From NCBI RefSeq assembly GCF_001624705.1, contig NZ_JSEO01000009.1, forward strand, positions 1 to 64,000: a stretch of DNA of 64,000 bases. Direction: 5' to 3'. How positions within the stretch are numbered: position 1 is the stretch's first letter; every line of letters begins with the position of its first letter. Below, in pieces: positions 32,498 to 41,470 of this stretch. The notes below the pieces were generated by a model, which saw only the letters and a program-made list of their open reading frames with translations, was not told the DNA's origin and ran no database searches. This DNA is from Marinomonas sp. SBI8L. GTDB lineage: Bacteria > Pseudomonadota > Gammaproteobacteria > Pseudomonadales > Marinomonadaceae. The translations under genes were made by a program, and so were the position numbers.

Positions 32498-34705
32498 ATG
32501 GATGTTTCTTTTATTCTTGATTCTTTAAATGATAAGCAACGAGAAGCTGTTGCTGCTCCCTTGCAAAATACCTTGATACTTGCTGGCGCTGGTAGTGGTA
32601 AAACACGTGTTCTAGTGCATAGAATTGCTTGGTTAATGCATGCCTATGAAGTCTCACCATTTAGCATAATGGCGGTAACTTTTACCAATAAAGCCGCTAA
32701 AGAGATGCAGGCGAGGATAGAGCAACTGGTTGGTGTTCCTCCTCAAGGTATGTGGGTGGGCACTTTCCACGGTTTAGCGCATCGTTTGTTACGTGCCCAT
32801 TGGCGTGATGCTGGGCTAAAAGAAAATTTCCAGATCATGGATAGCGACGATCAGTTGCGTATGGTTAAACGTATCATGCGAGAACAAAATATTGATGAAA
32901 CCCGCTGGCCTCCAAAGCAAGTTTGCTGGTTCATTAATGCTCAAAAAGATGAGGGCAGACGTGCCGCTCATGTTCCTGATAGCCATGACCCTTTCTCTAA
33001 AGGGATGCGTGAACTCTATTACACCTATGAAGAAGCCTGTGAACGTAATGGTACTTTAGACTTTGGTGAGCTTTTATTACGTGCGCACGAGCTTTTGTTA
33101 GGCAATCCGGCTTTATTACGCCATTACCAAGAGCGCTTTGTACATGTGCTGGTGGACGAATTTCAAGATACCAACAGCATCCAATATGCTTGGCTACGAA
33201 TTCTTGTGGGTGATAAAGGCTCAATTACGGCGGTGGGTGATGATGACCAATCCATTTATGGCTGGCGCGGAGCAAAAATAGAAAACATACAGAACTTCAC
33301 TAAGCACTTTAATGAGGTACAGACGATTCGTTTGGAGCAAAACTATCGCTCTACAGGCCACATTCTAAAAGCCGCTAATGGCCTGATTAAGAATAATGAC
33401 GATCGTCTAGGAAAGGAGCTTTGGACCGAAAGCCCAGAAGGGGAAAAGATTTCCCTTTACGCTGGTTTTAATGAACAAGATGAAGCCAGATTTATTCTAA
33501 GTATCATTAAAAAATGGCGTGATGACGGATCAAGTTTAAGAGATATGGCTATCTTGTATCGCTCCAATGCTCAATCACGAGTATTAGAGGAGTGTTTGGT
33601 AAGAGAGCAAATGGCTTATCGTATTTATGGTGGCCATCGATTCTATGACAGATTAGAGATAAAGAATGCCTTGGCTTACGCCAGACTAGCGATAGATGCT
33701 AATGATGATGGTGCCATGGAGCGAGTGATTAATGTTCCTCCTAGAGGCATTGGTGAGCGAAGCATAGGCACAATTCGTGAACTAGCCCGAGACCAAGGCT
33801 GTTCTATGTGGCAAGCCGCCTCTGAAATTGTGCGACAAAAACTGCTTCCAGCCAGAGCGACCAATGCCATTGCTGCTTTTCTTGGTTTGGTTGATGGCAT
33901 GACGAATAGTGTACAAAGCAATGACCTAGGCCTAGGTGAAGTATTTGAGCAGCTAATCCAAGAAGCTGGCTTGATTGCCTTCCATGAAAAAGAGAAGGGT
34001 GAGAAAGGCGAGGCTAGAGTCGAAAACTTAAAAGAGCTGGTTAGTGCTGCCAGTGGTTTTAGCTGGACTCAAACCGAAGCCGAAGAGCAAGAATATAGCT
34101 CCCCTATGATGGCCTTCTTAGACCAAGCGGTACTTGATGCAGGTGAAGCACAAGCAGATGAATACCAAGATGCTATTCAATTGATGACCTTACACTCAGC
34201 GAAAGGTCTTGAGTTCCCGCTTGTTTTCTTGACGGGTGTAGAGGAGAACTTGTTCCCAAGCCGTATGTCTTTTGAAGAGCCTGGACGCTTAGAGGAAGAA
34301 AGGCGCTTATGTTACGTGGGAATAACACGTGCAATGGAGAAGCTCTATATTACCTATGCTGAATCACGCCGTTTGCATGGTAGTGAGTCTTTTAATAGTC
34401 CATCACGCTTTATCAATGAAATTCCAAGTGACTGCTTAGAAGAGGTACGCCTAAGATCACAAGTGTCTCGACCTGTCTCGACTCAAAGGCCTAACTTTGC
34501 TCGTCCTAACAACTCAGTGCTAGATGGTTATCAAGTGCCTGAAACCAATATCAGCATGGGCGATAGAGTGACTCACCCTGTTTTTGGTGAAGGTTTGGTG
34601 ATTAATTATGAAGGTCAGGGGCCTCAAGCGAGAGTGCAAGTAAACTTTGATGATGAAGGCACAAAATGGCTTGTCTTAGCTTTTGCTAAATTACAAACAC
34701 TATAA
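32498..34705 (+). CDS. uvrD: DNA helicase II UvrD
   Basis: SF1 3'-5' helicase used in nucleotide-excision and mismatch repair. The 735-aa protein has Walker A LAGAGSGKTRVL (about 28-39), AVTFTNKAAKEMQ (motif Ia), VLVDEFQDTNSIQY (motif II), VGDDDQSIYGWRGA (III), motif IV-VI stretches including LMTLHSAKGLEFPLVFL and VGITRAMEKLYIT, and a C-terminal Tudor-like domain ending VTHPVFGEGLVINYEGQG. The length and domains favour UvrD over Rep. I see no standard LexA box in the 210-bp upstream gap. Confidence 0.95.
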   Translation: MDVSFILDSLNDKQREAVAAPLQNTLILAGAGSGKTRVLVHRIAWLMHAYEVSPFSIMAVTFTNKAAKEMQARIEQLVGVPPQGMWVGTFHGLAHRLLRAHWRDAGLKENFQIMDSDDQLRMVKRIMREQNIDETRWPPKQVCWFINAQKDEGRRAAHVPDSHDPFSKGMRELYYTYEEACERNGTLDFGELLLRAHELLLGNPALLRHYQERFVHVLVDEFQDTNSIQYAWLRILVGDKGSITAVGDDDQSIYGWRGAKIENIQNFTKHFNEVQTIRLEQNYRSTGHILKAANGLIKNNDDRLGKELWTESPEGEKISLYAGFNEQDEARFILSIIKKWRDDGSSLRDMAILYRSNAQSRVLEECLVREQMAYRIYGGHRFYDRLEIKNALAYARLAIDANDDGAMERVINVPPRGIGERSIGTIRELARDQGCSMWQAASEIVRQKLLPARATNAIAAFLGLVDGMTNSVQSNDLGLGEVFEQLIQEAGLIAFHEKEKGEKGEARVENLKELVSAASGFSWTQTEAEEQEYSSPMMAFLDQAVLDAGEAQADEYQDAIQLMTLHSAKGLEFPLVFLTGVEENLFPSRMSFEEPGRLEEERRLCYVGITRAMEKLYITYAESRRLHGSESFNSPSRFINEIPSDCLEEVRLRSQVSRPVSTQRPNFARPNNSVLDGYQVPETNISMGDRVTHPVFGEGLVINYEGQGPQARVQVNFDDEGTKWLVLAFAKLQTL

Positions 34706-34861
34706 ATTTGAATAATGTTAAAAAAATCAGTTGAGACAATGAGCTAGTGCGCCTAGTATTTGTTTTACTAGTTTTGTTTAGATGGGCAAAGCTGACTTTT
34801 TAGACCTTATCAATAGGCTGATAAAAGCAATATAAATAACAATAAAAGCTGAGGAATCAAA

Positions 34862-35974
34862 ATGTTTACAGCAAAAAGTTTTGGAAAGTGGGCGGTTGCA
34901 GGGTTAGCAGCCGCAACCTTAGTCGCTTGTGGCGGTGGTGAAAAAGCTGAAGAGCAAGCGAAGGTTGAAACTAAAGCCGAAGTGATCAACTGGAAAATGG
35001 TAACTACCTGGCCGAAAAACTTCCCTGGTTTAGGTACAGGTGCAGAGAAACTAGCAAAAAACATTACAGAGATGTCCGGTGGACGTCTGAATGTAAAAGT
35101 TTATGCAGCGGGTGAGTTAGTACCGCCACTAGAAGTCTTTGATGCTGTATCTCGTGGTACCGCCGAAATGGGCCACGGTGCGTCTTATTACTGGAAAGGT
35201 AAAGCGCCAGCGGCACAATTCTTTGCTGCGGTTCCTTTTGGATTAACTGCACAAGAAATCAATGCTTGGGTTAGTCATGGCGGCGGTATGGCTCTGTGGG
35301 AAGAGGTATATGCTCCATTTAATCTAGTCCCTATGGCAGCAGGTAACACTGGTGTTCAAATGGGTGGTTGGTTTAACAAAGAAATTAACTCTATTAATGA
35401 CTTCCAAGGCCTGAAAATGCGTATTCCTGGCCTAGGTGGTGAAGTACTCAAAAAAGTAGGTGGTACACCGGTTAACTTGCCTGGTGGCGAAATCTTTACT
35501 GCTTTACAAACAGGCACGATTGATGCGACAGAGTGGGTTGGTCCATATAACGACCTAGCATTTGGTCTTTATAAAGCAGCTAAATTCTACTACTACCCAG
35601 GTTGGCATGAGCCAGGTACAACGCTTGAAGCTATGGTTAACAAAACAGCATTTGATGCATTACCAGCAGATCTTAAGTTGATTGTTAAAGCGGCTGGTCG
35701 TCAGGCTAACCAAGATATGCTTGATGAGTTTACGGCTTTGAACAATGACGCTCTAGAGACTCTAGTTAATGATCATAATGTTCAACTTAAGCCTTTCCCG
35801 AAAGAAGTACTCGCACAATTGCGTTCTGCTTCTGATGAGACTTTGAAAGAAGTGGCGGCAGGTGATGAAATGAGTAAGAAAGTATACGACTCTTTCATGG
35901 ACTTCCGTTCTAAAGTGAGTAAATGGCATGCCGTGTCTGAACGTGCTTATATCAATGCTCGTGATGCTGACTAG
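34862..35974 (+). CDS. TRAP transporter solute-binding lipoprotein (DctP/TakP-like)
   Basis: Periplasmic binding protein for a tripartite ATP-independent transporter. The 370-aa protein has a lipoprotein signal ending LVAC (acylated Cys about 23), then an acidic/lysine tether. The DctP fold starts VINWKMVTTWPKNFPGLGTG and carries FQGLKMRIPGLGGEVLKKVG, with the conserved ligand-contacting arginine, and LQTGTIDATEWVGPYND. These features resemble the TakP/FcbT1 group that binds 2-oxo acids and related organic acids. It stands alone with its own terminator; the nearest dctQ-dctM pair (42458-44375) is over 6 kb away on the other strand and may be its partner. Confidence 0.88.
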   Translation: MFTAKSFGKWAVAGLAAATLVACGGGEKAEEQAKVETKAEVINWKMVTTWPKNFPGLGTGAEKLAKNITEMSGGRLNVKVYAAGELVPPLEVFDAVSRGTAEMGHGASYYWKGKAPAAQFFAAVPFGLTAQEINAWVSHGGGMALWEEVYAPFNLVPMAAGNTGVQMGGWFNKEINSINDFQGLKMRIPGLGGEVLKKVGGTPVNLPGGEIFTALQTGTIDATEWVGPYNDLAFGLYKAAKFYYYPGWHEPGTTLEAMVNKTAFDALPADLKLIVKAAGRQANQDMLDEFTALNNDALETLVNDHNVQLKPFPKEVLAQLRSASDETLKEVAAGDEMSKKVYDSFMDFRSKVSKWHAVSERAYINARDAD

Positions 35975-36000
35975 TTAAATCACTTCACTAGTAAGTACAA

Positions 36001-36035
36001 AAAAGGCTTCAAAGTTTAACTTTGAAGCCTTTTTT
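36001..36035 (+). terminator. Strong rho-independent terminator, TRAP binding-protein gene
   Basis: AAAAGGCTTCAAAG (36001-36014) and CTTTGAAGCCTTTTTT (36020-36035) form a near-perfect stem with a 5-nt loop and T-run. The A-run on the left lets it also work for the minus-strand gene ending at 36054, so it is probably bidirectional. Confidence 0.9.
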
Positions 36036-36053
36036 AATGCCGTTAAACAGGGG

Positions 36054-36743
36054 TTAATCTGTTTTACTGCCTAACTCTAGAAGTGTTGCATTACCACCAA
36101 CAGCGGTCGTATTGGTACTAATGGTTTGCTCCGTAGTGAATTGGTGAATAAAGCTTGGTTTAGCCTGATTTGAGTAATTGATGAAATCAGTTTCACTTAC
36201 TAGCTGACATAAAAGGCCTTCTTTATTCGCAAGTGTCTGCTTTATTTCAATCAAGTTCTTATCATCAGTTAGTGCACAAACGCCAGCGAGTCGTATGTCT
36301 TGTAAGTTCTCTTGATGCTCTGCTTGGTTTGCTTCTTGTAAGACACCTTCAGGTAAATAAGCATCTAAACTCGCTAGAAGAGTCTGACCCATTTCACCAT
36401 GATGAATCACACTGTTTCCTGCAACTAAGGCGGCATAAACCTGGCCTACAACAGCTGTAAATAGTTGCTCTCTTTGAGCTGACAAGTCTGTAATAAGGCT
36501 GACAAATACACCACGACCTTGGTTTGAAAGTAGGTTACTTTCTCCTGTAGGTCCTGGCATTAGCTGCTTAGCGGCAATTTGAGCTAGTGCATTATTAATC
36601 TGCCACTGAGCCATTTTTCTTGCATCACCTGTTAAGGTATTAAGGCTGTTTGTTAGCTTTTCAGCGCGTTGCTCAGTACCTAGTTGGTTCCATAGTGGAA
36701 ACGCCTGCATTGCCTTATCTATTTGTGTTTTATTAGCATTCAT
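36054..36743 (-). CDS. Separate C-terminal (ALDH-superfamily/CCM) domain of PutA
   Basis: A 229-aa protein directly downstream of putA. It carries features of the C-terminal extension of long PutA enzymes: LMPGPTGESN (about 76-85) parallels the LPGPTGERN stretch after the P5C-dehydrogenase domain of E. coli PutA. The end ISTNTTAVGGNATLLELG matches the conserved C-terminal motif, which closes with NTAAAGGNASL in E. coli. The middle resembles the Rossmann half of aldehyde dehydrogenases (RGVFVSLITDLSAQREQLF, VAGNSVIHHG) without a catalytic cysteine context. It has its own start with AGG 10 nt upstream, and 64 bp separate it from putA. It probably associates with PutA in trans; that is inference. 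Confidence 0.8.
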   Translation of the reverse strand: MNANKTQIDKAMQAFPLWNQLGTEQRAEKLTNSLNTLTGDARKMAQWQINNALAQIAAKQLMPGPTGESNLLSNQGRGVFVSLITDLSAQREQLFTAVVGQVYAALVAGNSVIHHGEMGQTLLASLDAYLPEGVLQEANQAEHQENLQDIRLAGVCALTDDKNLIEIKQTLANKEGLLCQLVSETDFINYSNQAKPSFIHQFTTEQTISTNTTAVGGNATLLELGSKTD

Positions 36744-36785
36744 AATATCTGTACCTAAATTCTTTTACCTGTATTGGCTGCTTAT

Positions 36786-36813
36786 AAATAAAGTGTAGCG
36801 TCACACTTTATTT
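36786..36813 (-). repeat. Hairpin spanning the putA stop codon
   Basis: AAATAAAGTGT and ACACTTTATTT form an 11-bp stem with a 6-nt loop, and the putA TAA lies inside it. No T-run follows on the minus strand, so it looks like an RNA-stability or attenuation element between putA and the separate C-terminal-domain gene rather than a full terminator. Confidence 0.6.
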
Positions 36814-39800
36814 CATAAAGGCCGCTAAATAATGAGGTCCGCCCGCTTTTGGTCCTGTGCCTGATAGGCCTTGACCTCCGAACGGTTGAACACCTACAAC
36901 GGCACCAATTTGATCTCGGTTAATATAAAGGTTACCTACACGCGCAAGCTCAGCAATGCGTTGGCAAGTGGTTTCATTACGGCTATGAACACCCATGGTG
37001 AGGCCAAAACCTGAATTATTGATTTCTTCAATCATATTCTCCAACTCGCTAGCTTGGTAGCGTACCAAATGCAGAATAGGGCCGAATTGCTCATCACCTA
37101 ATTGATTAATGCTGCTTAGCTCAAACGCAGTTGGTGCAATAAAGGTACCTTGATCGCATGCTTCTGGTAGCTTTGTTTGACCAATTAACTTAGCTTCTTT
37201 TTTCATGGTCTCAATGTGCGCAGCAAGCTTGTTCTGAGCTGTTTTATCAATCACAGGGCCAAGGTCTGTACTGTGGAACTGAGGGTCAGCAACCACTAGC
37301 TCTTGCATCGCACCTTGTAGCATGGTGATAACACGGTCAGCGATATCTGCTTGTACAAAGAGTACACGCAGGGCTGAGCAGCGTTGACCTGCTGAAGCAA
37401 AGGCTGAATTAACCGCATCTCTTACAACTTGCTCTGGCAATGCTGTGGAGTCAACTATCATGGCATTCTGTCCACCTGTCTCAGCAATGAGAGGAACAGG
37501 GTCGACACCACGAGCAGATAGCGCACGGTTAATACGTTGTGCTGTTCCTGTGGAGCCGGTAAAAGCAAGACCAGCAATACGCTTGTCAGAAGTAATTGCA
37601 TTACCCACAGTTGCGCCATCACCCGGTAATAGATGAATAACGTCGGCGGGAATGCCTGCTTCTAACAATAGCTCTACCGCACGCATGGCAATTAAGCAGG
37701 TTTGCTCTGCAGGTTTAGCAACAACCGTATTACCGACAACTAGCGCGGCAGTTACTTGGCCAAGGAAGATGGCCAATGGGAAGTTCCAAGGGCTAATACA
37801 AGCAAATACACCTCTGGCTTCAAATGTTTGCTGCTGTTGCTTGCCTCTAAAGTCAGTATAAGGCTTAGCTTGGGCTAGATTATCTTGGCTGAAGCAAGCG
37901 TAGTAACGACAGAAGTCTACCGCTTCTCTTACTTCATCAATGCTGTCTTGTATGGTTTTACCTGCTTCTTTGTGGCAAATTGCAACAAACTCAGCCAGAT
38001 TTTGCTCTAACAAGTCAGCCATCTTTAAAAGGCAAGCAGCACGCTCAGACATAGGTCTTGCTGACCAACTTGGGAAAGCGTCTTGTGCTTTGCTGATAGC
38101 AAGGCTTACTTGATCTGCGTCTGCCCAGTTTAGTTCACCCACTACCTGACTTTGCTTGTATGGGCTACGAACTAGATGTTGTATGTCTGTCGCTAGTTTT
38201 TCACCAGAAACTAATGGGCCTGCTTGCCAAGTGTTTTGCATAAAGCTTTGCACTTCTTTTTCAAATGGCTGCCATTGAGAGCTGATGTCGATATTTGGGC
38301 TAAAAGAGTTTTGGCGCTCTTCGAACATATCAATTGGTAGCTTGATATAAGGATTAGCCAGTGTTTTGCGGCTTAACAGGGTTTCAACAGGGTGATGAGT
38401 TAACTCTTCGACTGGGCATTTAGCATCCACCAGCCTATGTACGAAAGAGCTATTCGCGCCATTTTCAAGCAAGCGACGAACTAGGTAAGGAAGTAGGTCT
38501 TTATGGCTACCAACAGGCGCATAAATACGTACATTCACAGATTGATCTTTGATTACGCGGTTATAAAGCGCATCACCCATACCATGTAGGCGTTGGAATT
38601 CGAACTCAGCTGTACTTGCACCTGTATTGCCTGCAATCGCATTAATCGCTGCAATTGTATGAGCATTATGTGTTGCAAACTGAGGGAAGATCCACTGCCT
38701 TGCATGCTGGCTTAATAGGTAATGGGCGCAGGCAAGGTAAGACGTATCTGTTGACTCTTTACGTGTATAAACAGGGTAACCATCAAAACCTTTTTGTTGA
38801 CACAGTTTGATTTCAGCATCCCAGTAAGCACCTTTTACCAAGCGTACAGGGATCTGATCTCCTTGCTCTGCTGCAATGGCTGTTAACCAAGTTAGAACCG
38901 GAAGAGCGCGTTTAGAGTAAGCCTGAATGACTAAACCAAATAAGCCCCAGCCTTTACAAACAGGGTCTTGGTAAAGCTTTGCAAAGAGCGTCAAAGACAT
39001 TTCTAGGCGATCAGCTTCTTCGGCGTCGATAGTAATACCAACATTTTTCGCTCTAGCTTTGATAATAAGGTTTTTTACGCTTTCAAATAGCTCAGACATT
39101 ACTCGAGCTTCTTGTGCAACTTCGTATCTTGGGTGAAGAGCTGATAACTTGATTGAGATAGTTGGGTTTGCTGCGCTACCTTTATAAGTGTCTTTTGCCA
39201 CGCTATCAATTGCGCGCATGTAAGCATCAAGGTATTTATCAGCATCCTGTTGTGTCAGTGCTGCTTCACCTAACATATCGAATGAATAGCTATAACCCTT
39301 ATCACGATAGCTTTTACCGCGAGAAAGAGCTTCTTTGATAGAGCGACCTAGAACGAATTGGTGCCCCATGATTTTCATTGCTTGATACATGGCTTTTCGA
39401 ATAACAGGTTCGGATAAGCGGTTTACCAAGCGATTCATCAGATTAGCGGGAGTGCCATCTTCTTTCTCATTCATGCCAACCACTTTACCTGTTAGCATCA
39501 AGCCCCAAGTAGAAGCGTTTACAAAAAATGAATCAGAATTTTTTAAGTGGCTATTCCAGTCCGCAGCGCTCAGTCTGTCACGGATAAAAGCATCGGCAGT
39601 TTCGCCATCAGGCACACGCATCAAGGCTTCTGCTAGACACATTAGAAGAATGCCTTCTTTGGTATCTAGGCTGTATTCTAATAACAATGAATCAATCATG
39701 CTGCTGGCTTCATCATCAGCACGTACGGCTTGAATAAGCGCTGTTGCATTGTTCGTGGTTGCTTCAAGCGTTTCTTTAGAAGGCTTAGCAAGAGGCAGTA

Positions 39801-39915
39801 GCTGAGTTAACCAGCTCGCTTCATCCACATTGTATAAGGGAGAGATCAGTTCCCATAACTGGGCAGGTTTTTGCTTGATGAAAGAAGAATCAAGCACATC
39901 AATTGCGTTAAACAT
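36808..39915 (-). CDS. putA: Bifunctional proline dehydrogenase / L-glutamate-gamma-semialdehyde dehydrogenase
   Basis: Oxidises proline to glutamate in two steps: FAD-dependent proline dehydrogenase, then NAD-dependent P5C dehydrogenase. The 1035-aa protein starts MFNAIDVLDSSFIKQ with no ribbon-helix-helix, so it is not a DNA-binding repressor. The proline dehydrogenase barrel shows RLVKGAYWDAEIK, FATHNAHT and EFQRLHGMGD. The ALDH domain has FACISPWNFPLAIFLGQ, LAFTGSTGTAQ and the catalytic Cys846 in ASAGQRCSALR. It ends a few residues after QGLSGTGPKAGGPHYL, where long PutA proteins continue; that continuation is encoded as the next gene. GGAG lies 7 nt before the ATG. An AraC regulator upstream may control it. 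Confidence 0.95.
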   Translation of the reverse strand: MFNAIDVLDSSFIKQKPAQLWELISPLYNVDEASWLTQLLPLAKPSKETLEATTNNATALIQAVRADDEASSMIDSLLLEYSLDTKEGILLMCLAEALMRVPDGETADAFIRDRLSAADWNSHLKNSDSFFVNASTWGLMLTGKVVGMNEKEDGTPANLMNRLVNRLSEPVIRKAMYQAMKIMGHQFVLGRSIKEALSRGKSYRDKGYSYSFDMLGEAALTQQDADKYLDAYMRAIDSVAKDTYKGSAANPTISIKLSALHPRYEVAQEARVMSELFESVKNLIIKARAKNVGITIDAEEADRLEMSLTLFAKLYQDPVCKGWGLFGLVIQAYSKRALPVLTWLTAIAAEQGDQIPVRLVKGAYWDAEIKLCQQKGFDGYPVYTRKESTDTSYLACAHYLLSQHARQWIFPQFATHNAHTIAAINAIAGNTGASTAEFEFQRLHGMGDALYNRVIKDQSVNVRIYAPVGSHKDLLPYLVRRLLENGANSSFVHRLVDAKCPVEELTHHPVETLLSRKTLANPYIKLPIDMFEERQNSFSPNIDISSQWQPFEKEVQSFMQNTWQAGPLVSGEKLATDIQHLVRSPYKQSQVVGELNWADADQVSLAISKAQDAFPSWSARPMSERAACLLKMADLLEQNLAEFVAICHKEAGKTIQDSIDEVREAVDFCRYYACFSQDNLAQAKPYTDFRGKQQQQTFEARGVFACISPWNFPLAIFLGQVTAALVVGNTVVAKPAEQTCLIAMRAVELLLEAGIPADVIHLLPGDGATVGNAITSDKRIAGLAFTGSTGTAQRINRALSARGVDPVPLIAETGGQNAMIVDSTALPEQVVRDAVNSAFASAGQRCSALRVLFVQADIADRVITMLQGAMQELVVADPQFHSTDLGPVIDKTAQNKLAAHIETMKKEAKLIGQTKLPEACDQGTFIAPTAFELSSINQLGDEQFGPILHLVRYQASELENMIEEINNSGFGLTMGVHSRNETTCQRIAELARVGNLYINRDQIGAVVGVQPFGGQGLSGTGPKAGGPHYLAAFMK

Positions 39916-40109
39916 AAGTAAGCTCCATACCCAAGTGGGGAGATAGAATACAAGCGCTCGCTGTTTTGATTTTAGAACAATATCGACAAATCAAACTGTG
40001 TTAGCGAGTTGCTAATGTGACATTTTGCTTACTGTATGATGACTTTTAATTTCAGTCTTATTGAATGCTCGCCTAATTTTACAAAAAACTCTGGGCGAAC
40101 GAGGGAAGT

Positions 40110-40901
40110 TTAAGTGAGGTACAGCTTTTGAAAGCGAACTGGGCTTATCCCTAATTCTTGAGAGAAAAGTGTGGTCATTGCGCTTTGGCTGGAAAAACCA
40201 CAAAGGCTTGCCGCTTGAGAGGCTGAGTAGCCATTGGCTAATAAAAATTGGGCATGTTTGAGGCGCTTTTGCTGTACATATTGATGGGGAGTTAGGCCCA
40301 TTTTCTCTTTAAACCTTTGATGAAATTGACTCACACTTAAGAAACAAAACTGAGCTAATTCTTGCATCTGAATTCGGCGAGAAAGGTTGTTGTCTATATA
40401 TTGATCCAACTTATCTATGTCTAATCGACGGCCAGCTGTTGTCGGCGTGACTATGTCTGTTTCGGTAAGTTGGTGGCGTATTGCACTAAGCAATGTGTTA
40501 CCACAGGCTCTGGCAAGTAGCTTGTCATCAGGGTGCTGTTCTAACTCGCTGCTTAAGCTGGTGGCCAATAGTTTTAATCTGGCATTAAGCTGGAAAAAGC
40601 TTGCCTGATCAAACATGCGTGAAACCAACTCGTACTCTTCTTGGGTAATGGCCTGTTGAGGAGGGATAGGCAAGTTCACTACCATGATGCGGTTTTCACC
40701 TAAACCTGCAAAAGCATGGCCTTCACTTGAAGGTACGACACAACCACCGCCAGGGGCGAGCTGCTTACCTTGCCCTTGAATGTCAAAATCCGTGTCGCCA
40801 TCAAGCACTATGACCAACTGATGATACTCATGGTCATGGGTGTGTGCCTGAATGGGCAAGGATAGTACATCAGAGGGCGTTAACACATTTCTCTCCGCCA
40901 T
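40110..40901 (-). CDS. AraC-family transcriptional regulator
   Basis: A 263-aa regulator with an N-terminal cupin-like sensing region (HTHDHEYHQLVIVLDGD, about 18-34; APGGGCVVPSSEGHAF) and two C-terminal helix-turn-helix motifs (about 165-263; IQMQELAQFCFLSVSQFHQ and ASLCGFSSQSAMTTLFSQ). It lies 194 bp upstream of putA in the same direction. Since this PutA lacks a DNA-binding domain, the regulator is a candidate activator of proline catabolism. That link rests on position only. No clear ribosome site precedes the ATG. Confidence 0.88.
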   Translation of the reverse strand: MAERNVLTPSDVLSLPIQAHTHDHEYHQLVIVLDGDTDFDIQGQGKQLAPGGGCVVPSSEGHAFAGLGENRIMVVNLPIPPQQAITQEEYELVSRMFDQASFFQLNARLKLLATSLSSELEQHPDDKLLARACGNTLLSAIRHQLTETDIVTPTTAGRRLDIDKLDQYIDNNLSRRIQMQELAQFCFLSVSQFHQRFKEKMGLTPHQYVQQKRLKHAQFLLANGYSASQAASLCGFSSQSAMTTLFSQELGISPVRFQKLYLT

Positions 40902-40990
40902 TTAGTATAGATAAAATCAGTTTATACAATGGCGGCTAGAATAGGTAAAGACTTGTTGTCTTTTGTTTAGATAAAAGCTTTTCTAGAAGG

Positions 40991-41293
40991 TTAGAAAGCG
41001 TCCAACCTAGAGACTTCTTCTAAATAAGAAACTTTATAAGGTTCAACAAGATAACCATTAAACTTCTCAAGTTCAGGGCTTTCAGAAATCATTCGAACAT
41101 ATTCTTTATGATCATCAACAGAATCCCAGTTTTCTATCTCAAAAACTTTGTTGGCTCTATCAGGAGTAGTAAAGATGGTCACATTTTTGGCGCCAGCTTG
41201 AATCATACTCGCTTGGTGGGACTGGAGAAGGTCAATAAATTCATTTACTAAAGGTGGCTTAACTTTAAAGCTTACAACGACTGTCACACTCAT
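40991..41293 (-). CDS. ABM-domain (antibiotic biosynthesis monooxygenase-like) protein
   Basis: A 100-aa single-domain protein with the ferredoxin-like dimeric barrel pattern: VTVVVSFKVKPPLVNEFIDLL at the start, FEIENWDSVDDHKEYV in the middle. YgiN-type relatives are quinol monooxygenases, while others have no known activity. GGAG stands 7 nt upstream of the ATG. It lies between the AraC gene and a quinone reductase-like gene, all on the minus strand, which weakly suggests quinone or electrophile handling. Confidence 0.75.
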   Translation of the reverse strand: MSVTVVVSFKVKPPLVNEFIDLLQSHQASMIQAGAKNVTIFTTPDRANKVFEIENWDSVDDHKEYVRMISESPELEKFNGYLVEPYKVSYLEEVSRLDAF

Positions 41294-41470
41294 ATAAGGC
41301 TCCTTTCAAAGTGCATTATTAAGTTAGGCTAGCAAATAAGTTTGGGCTGAAATAGCGTATTAGTAAAGTTTCTATTTCATATAGTGAGCCTAGTTTCATT
41401 TTAAAAATATGGCCATTAAAACAAGGTATTAATGACCATAAAGTTGAAACCCTTCTCGATAGAAGAGAGT

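Noticed and set aside
32313-32528. 71-codon plus-strand frame with many basic residues before uvrD
   Set aside because: It overlaps the uvrD start in another frame, has no recognisable domain and no good ribosome site; it looks like chance.
36054-36743. The 229-aa gene as a decayed aldehyde dehydrogenase pseudogene
   Set aside because: It is an intact frame with its own start and ends in the conserved PutA C-terminal motif, which fits a separated functional domain better than a relic.
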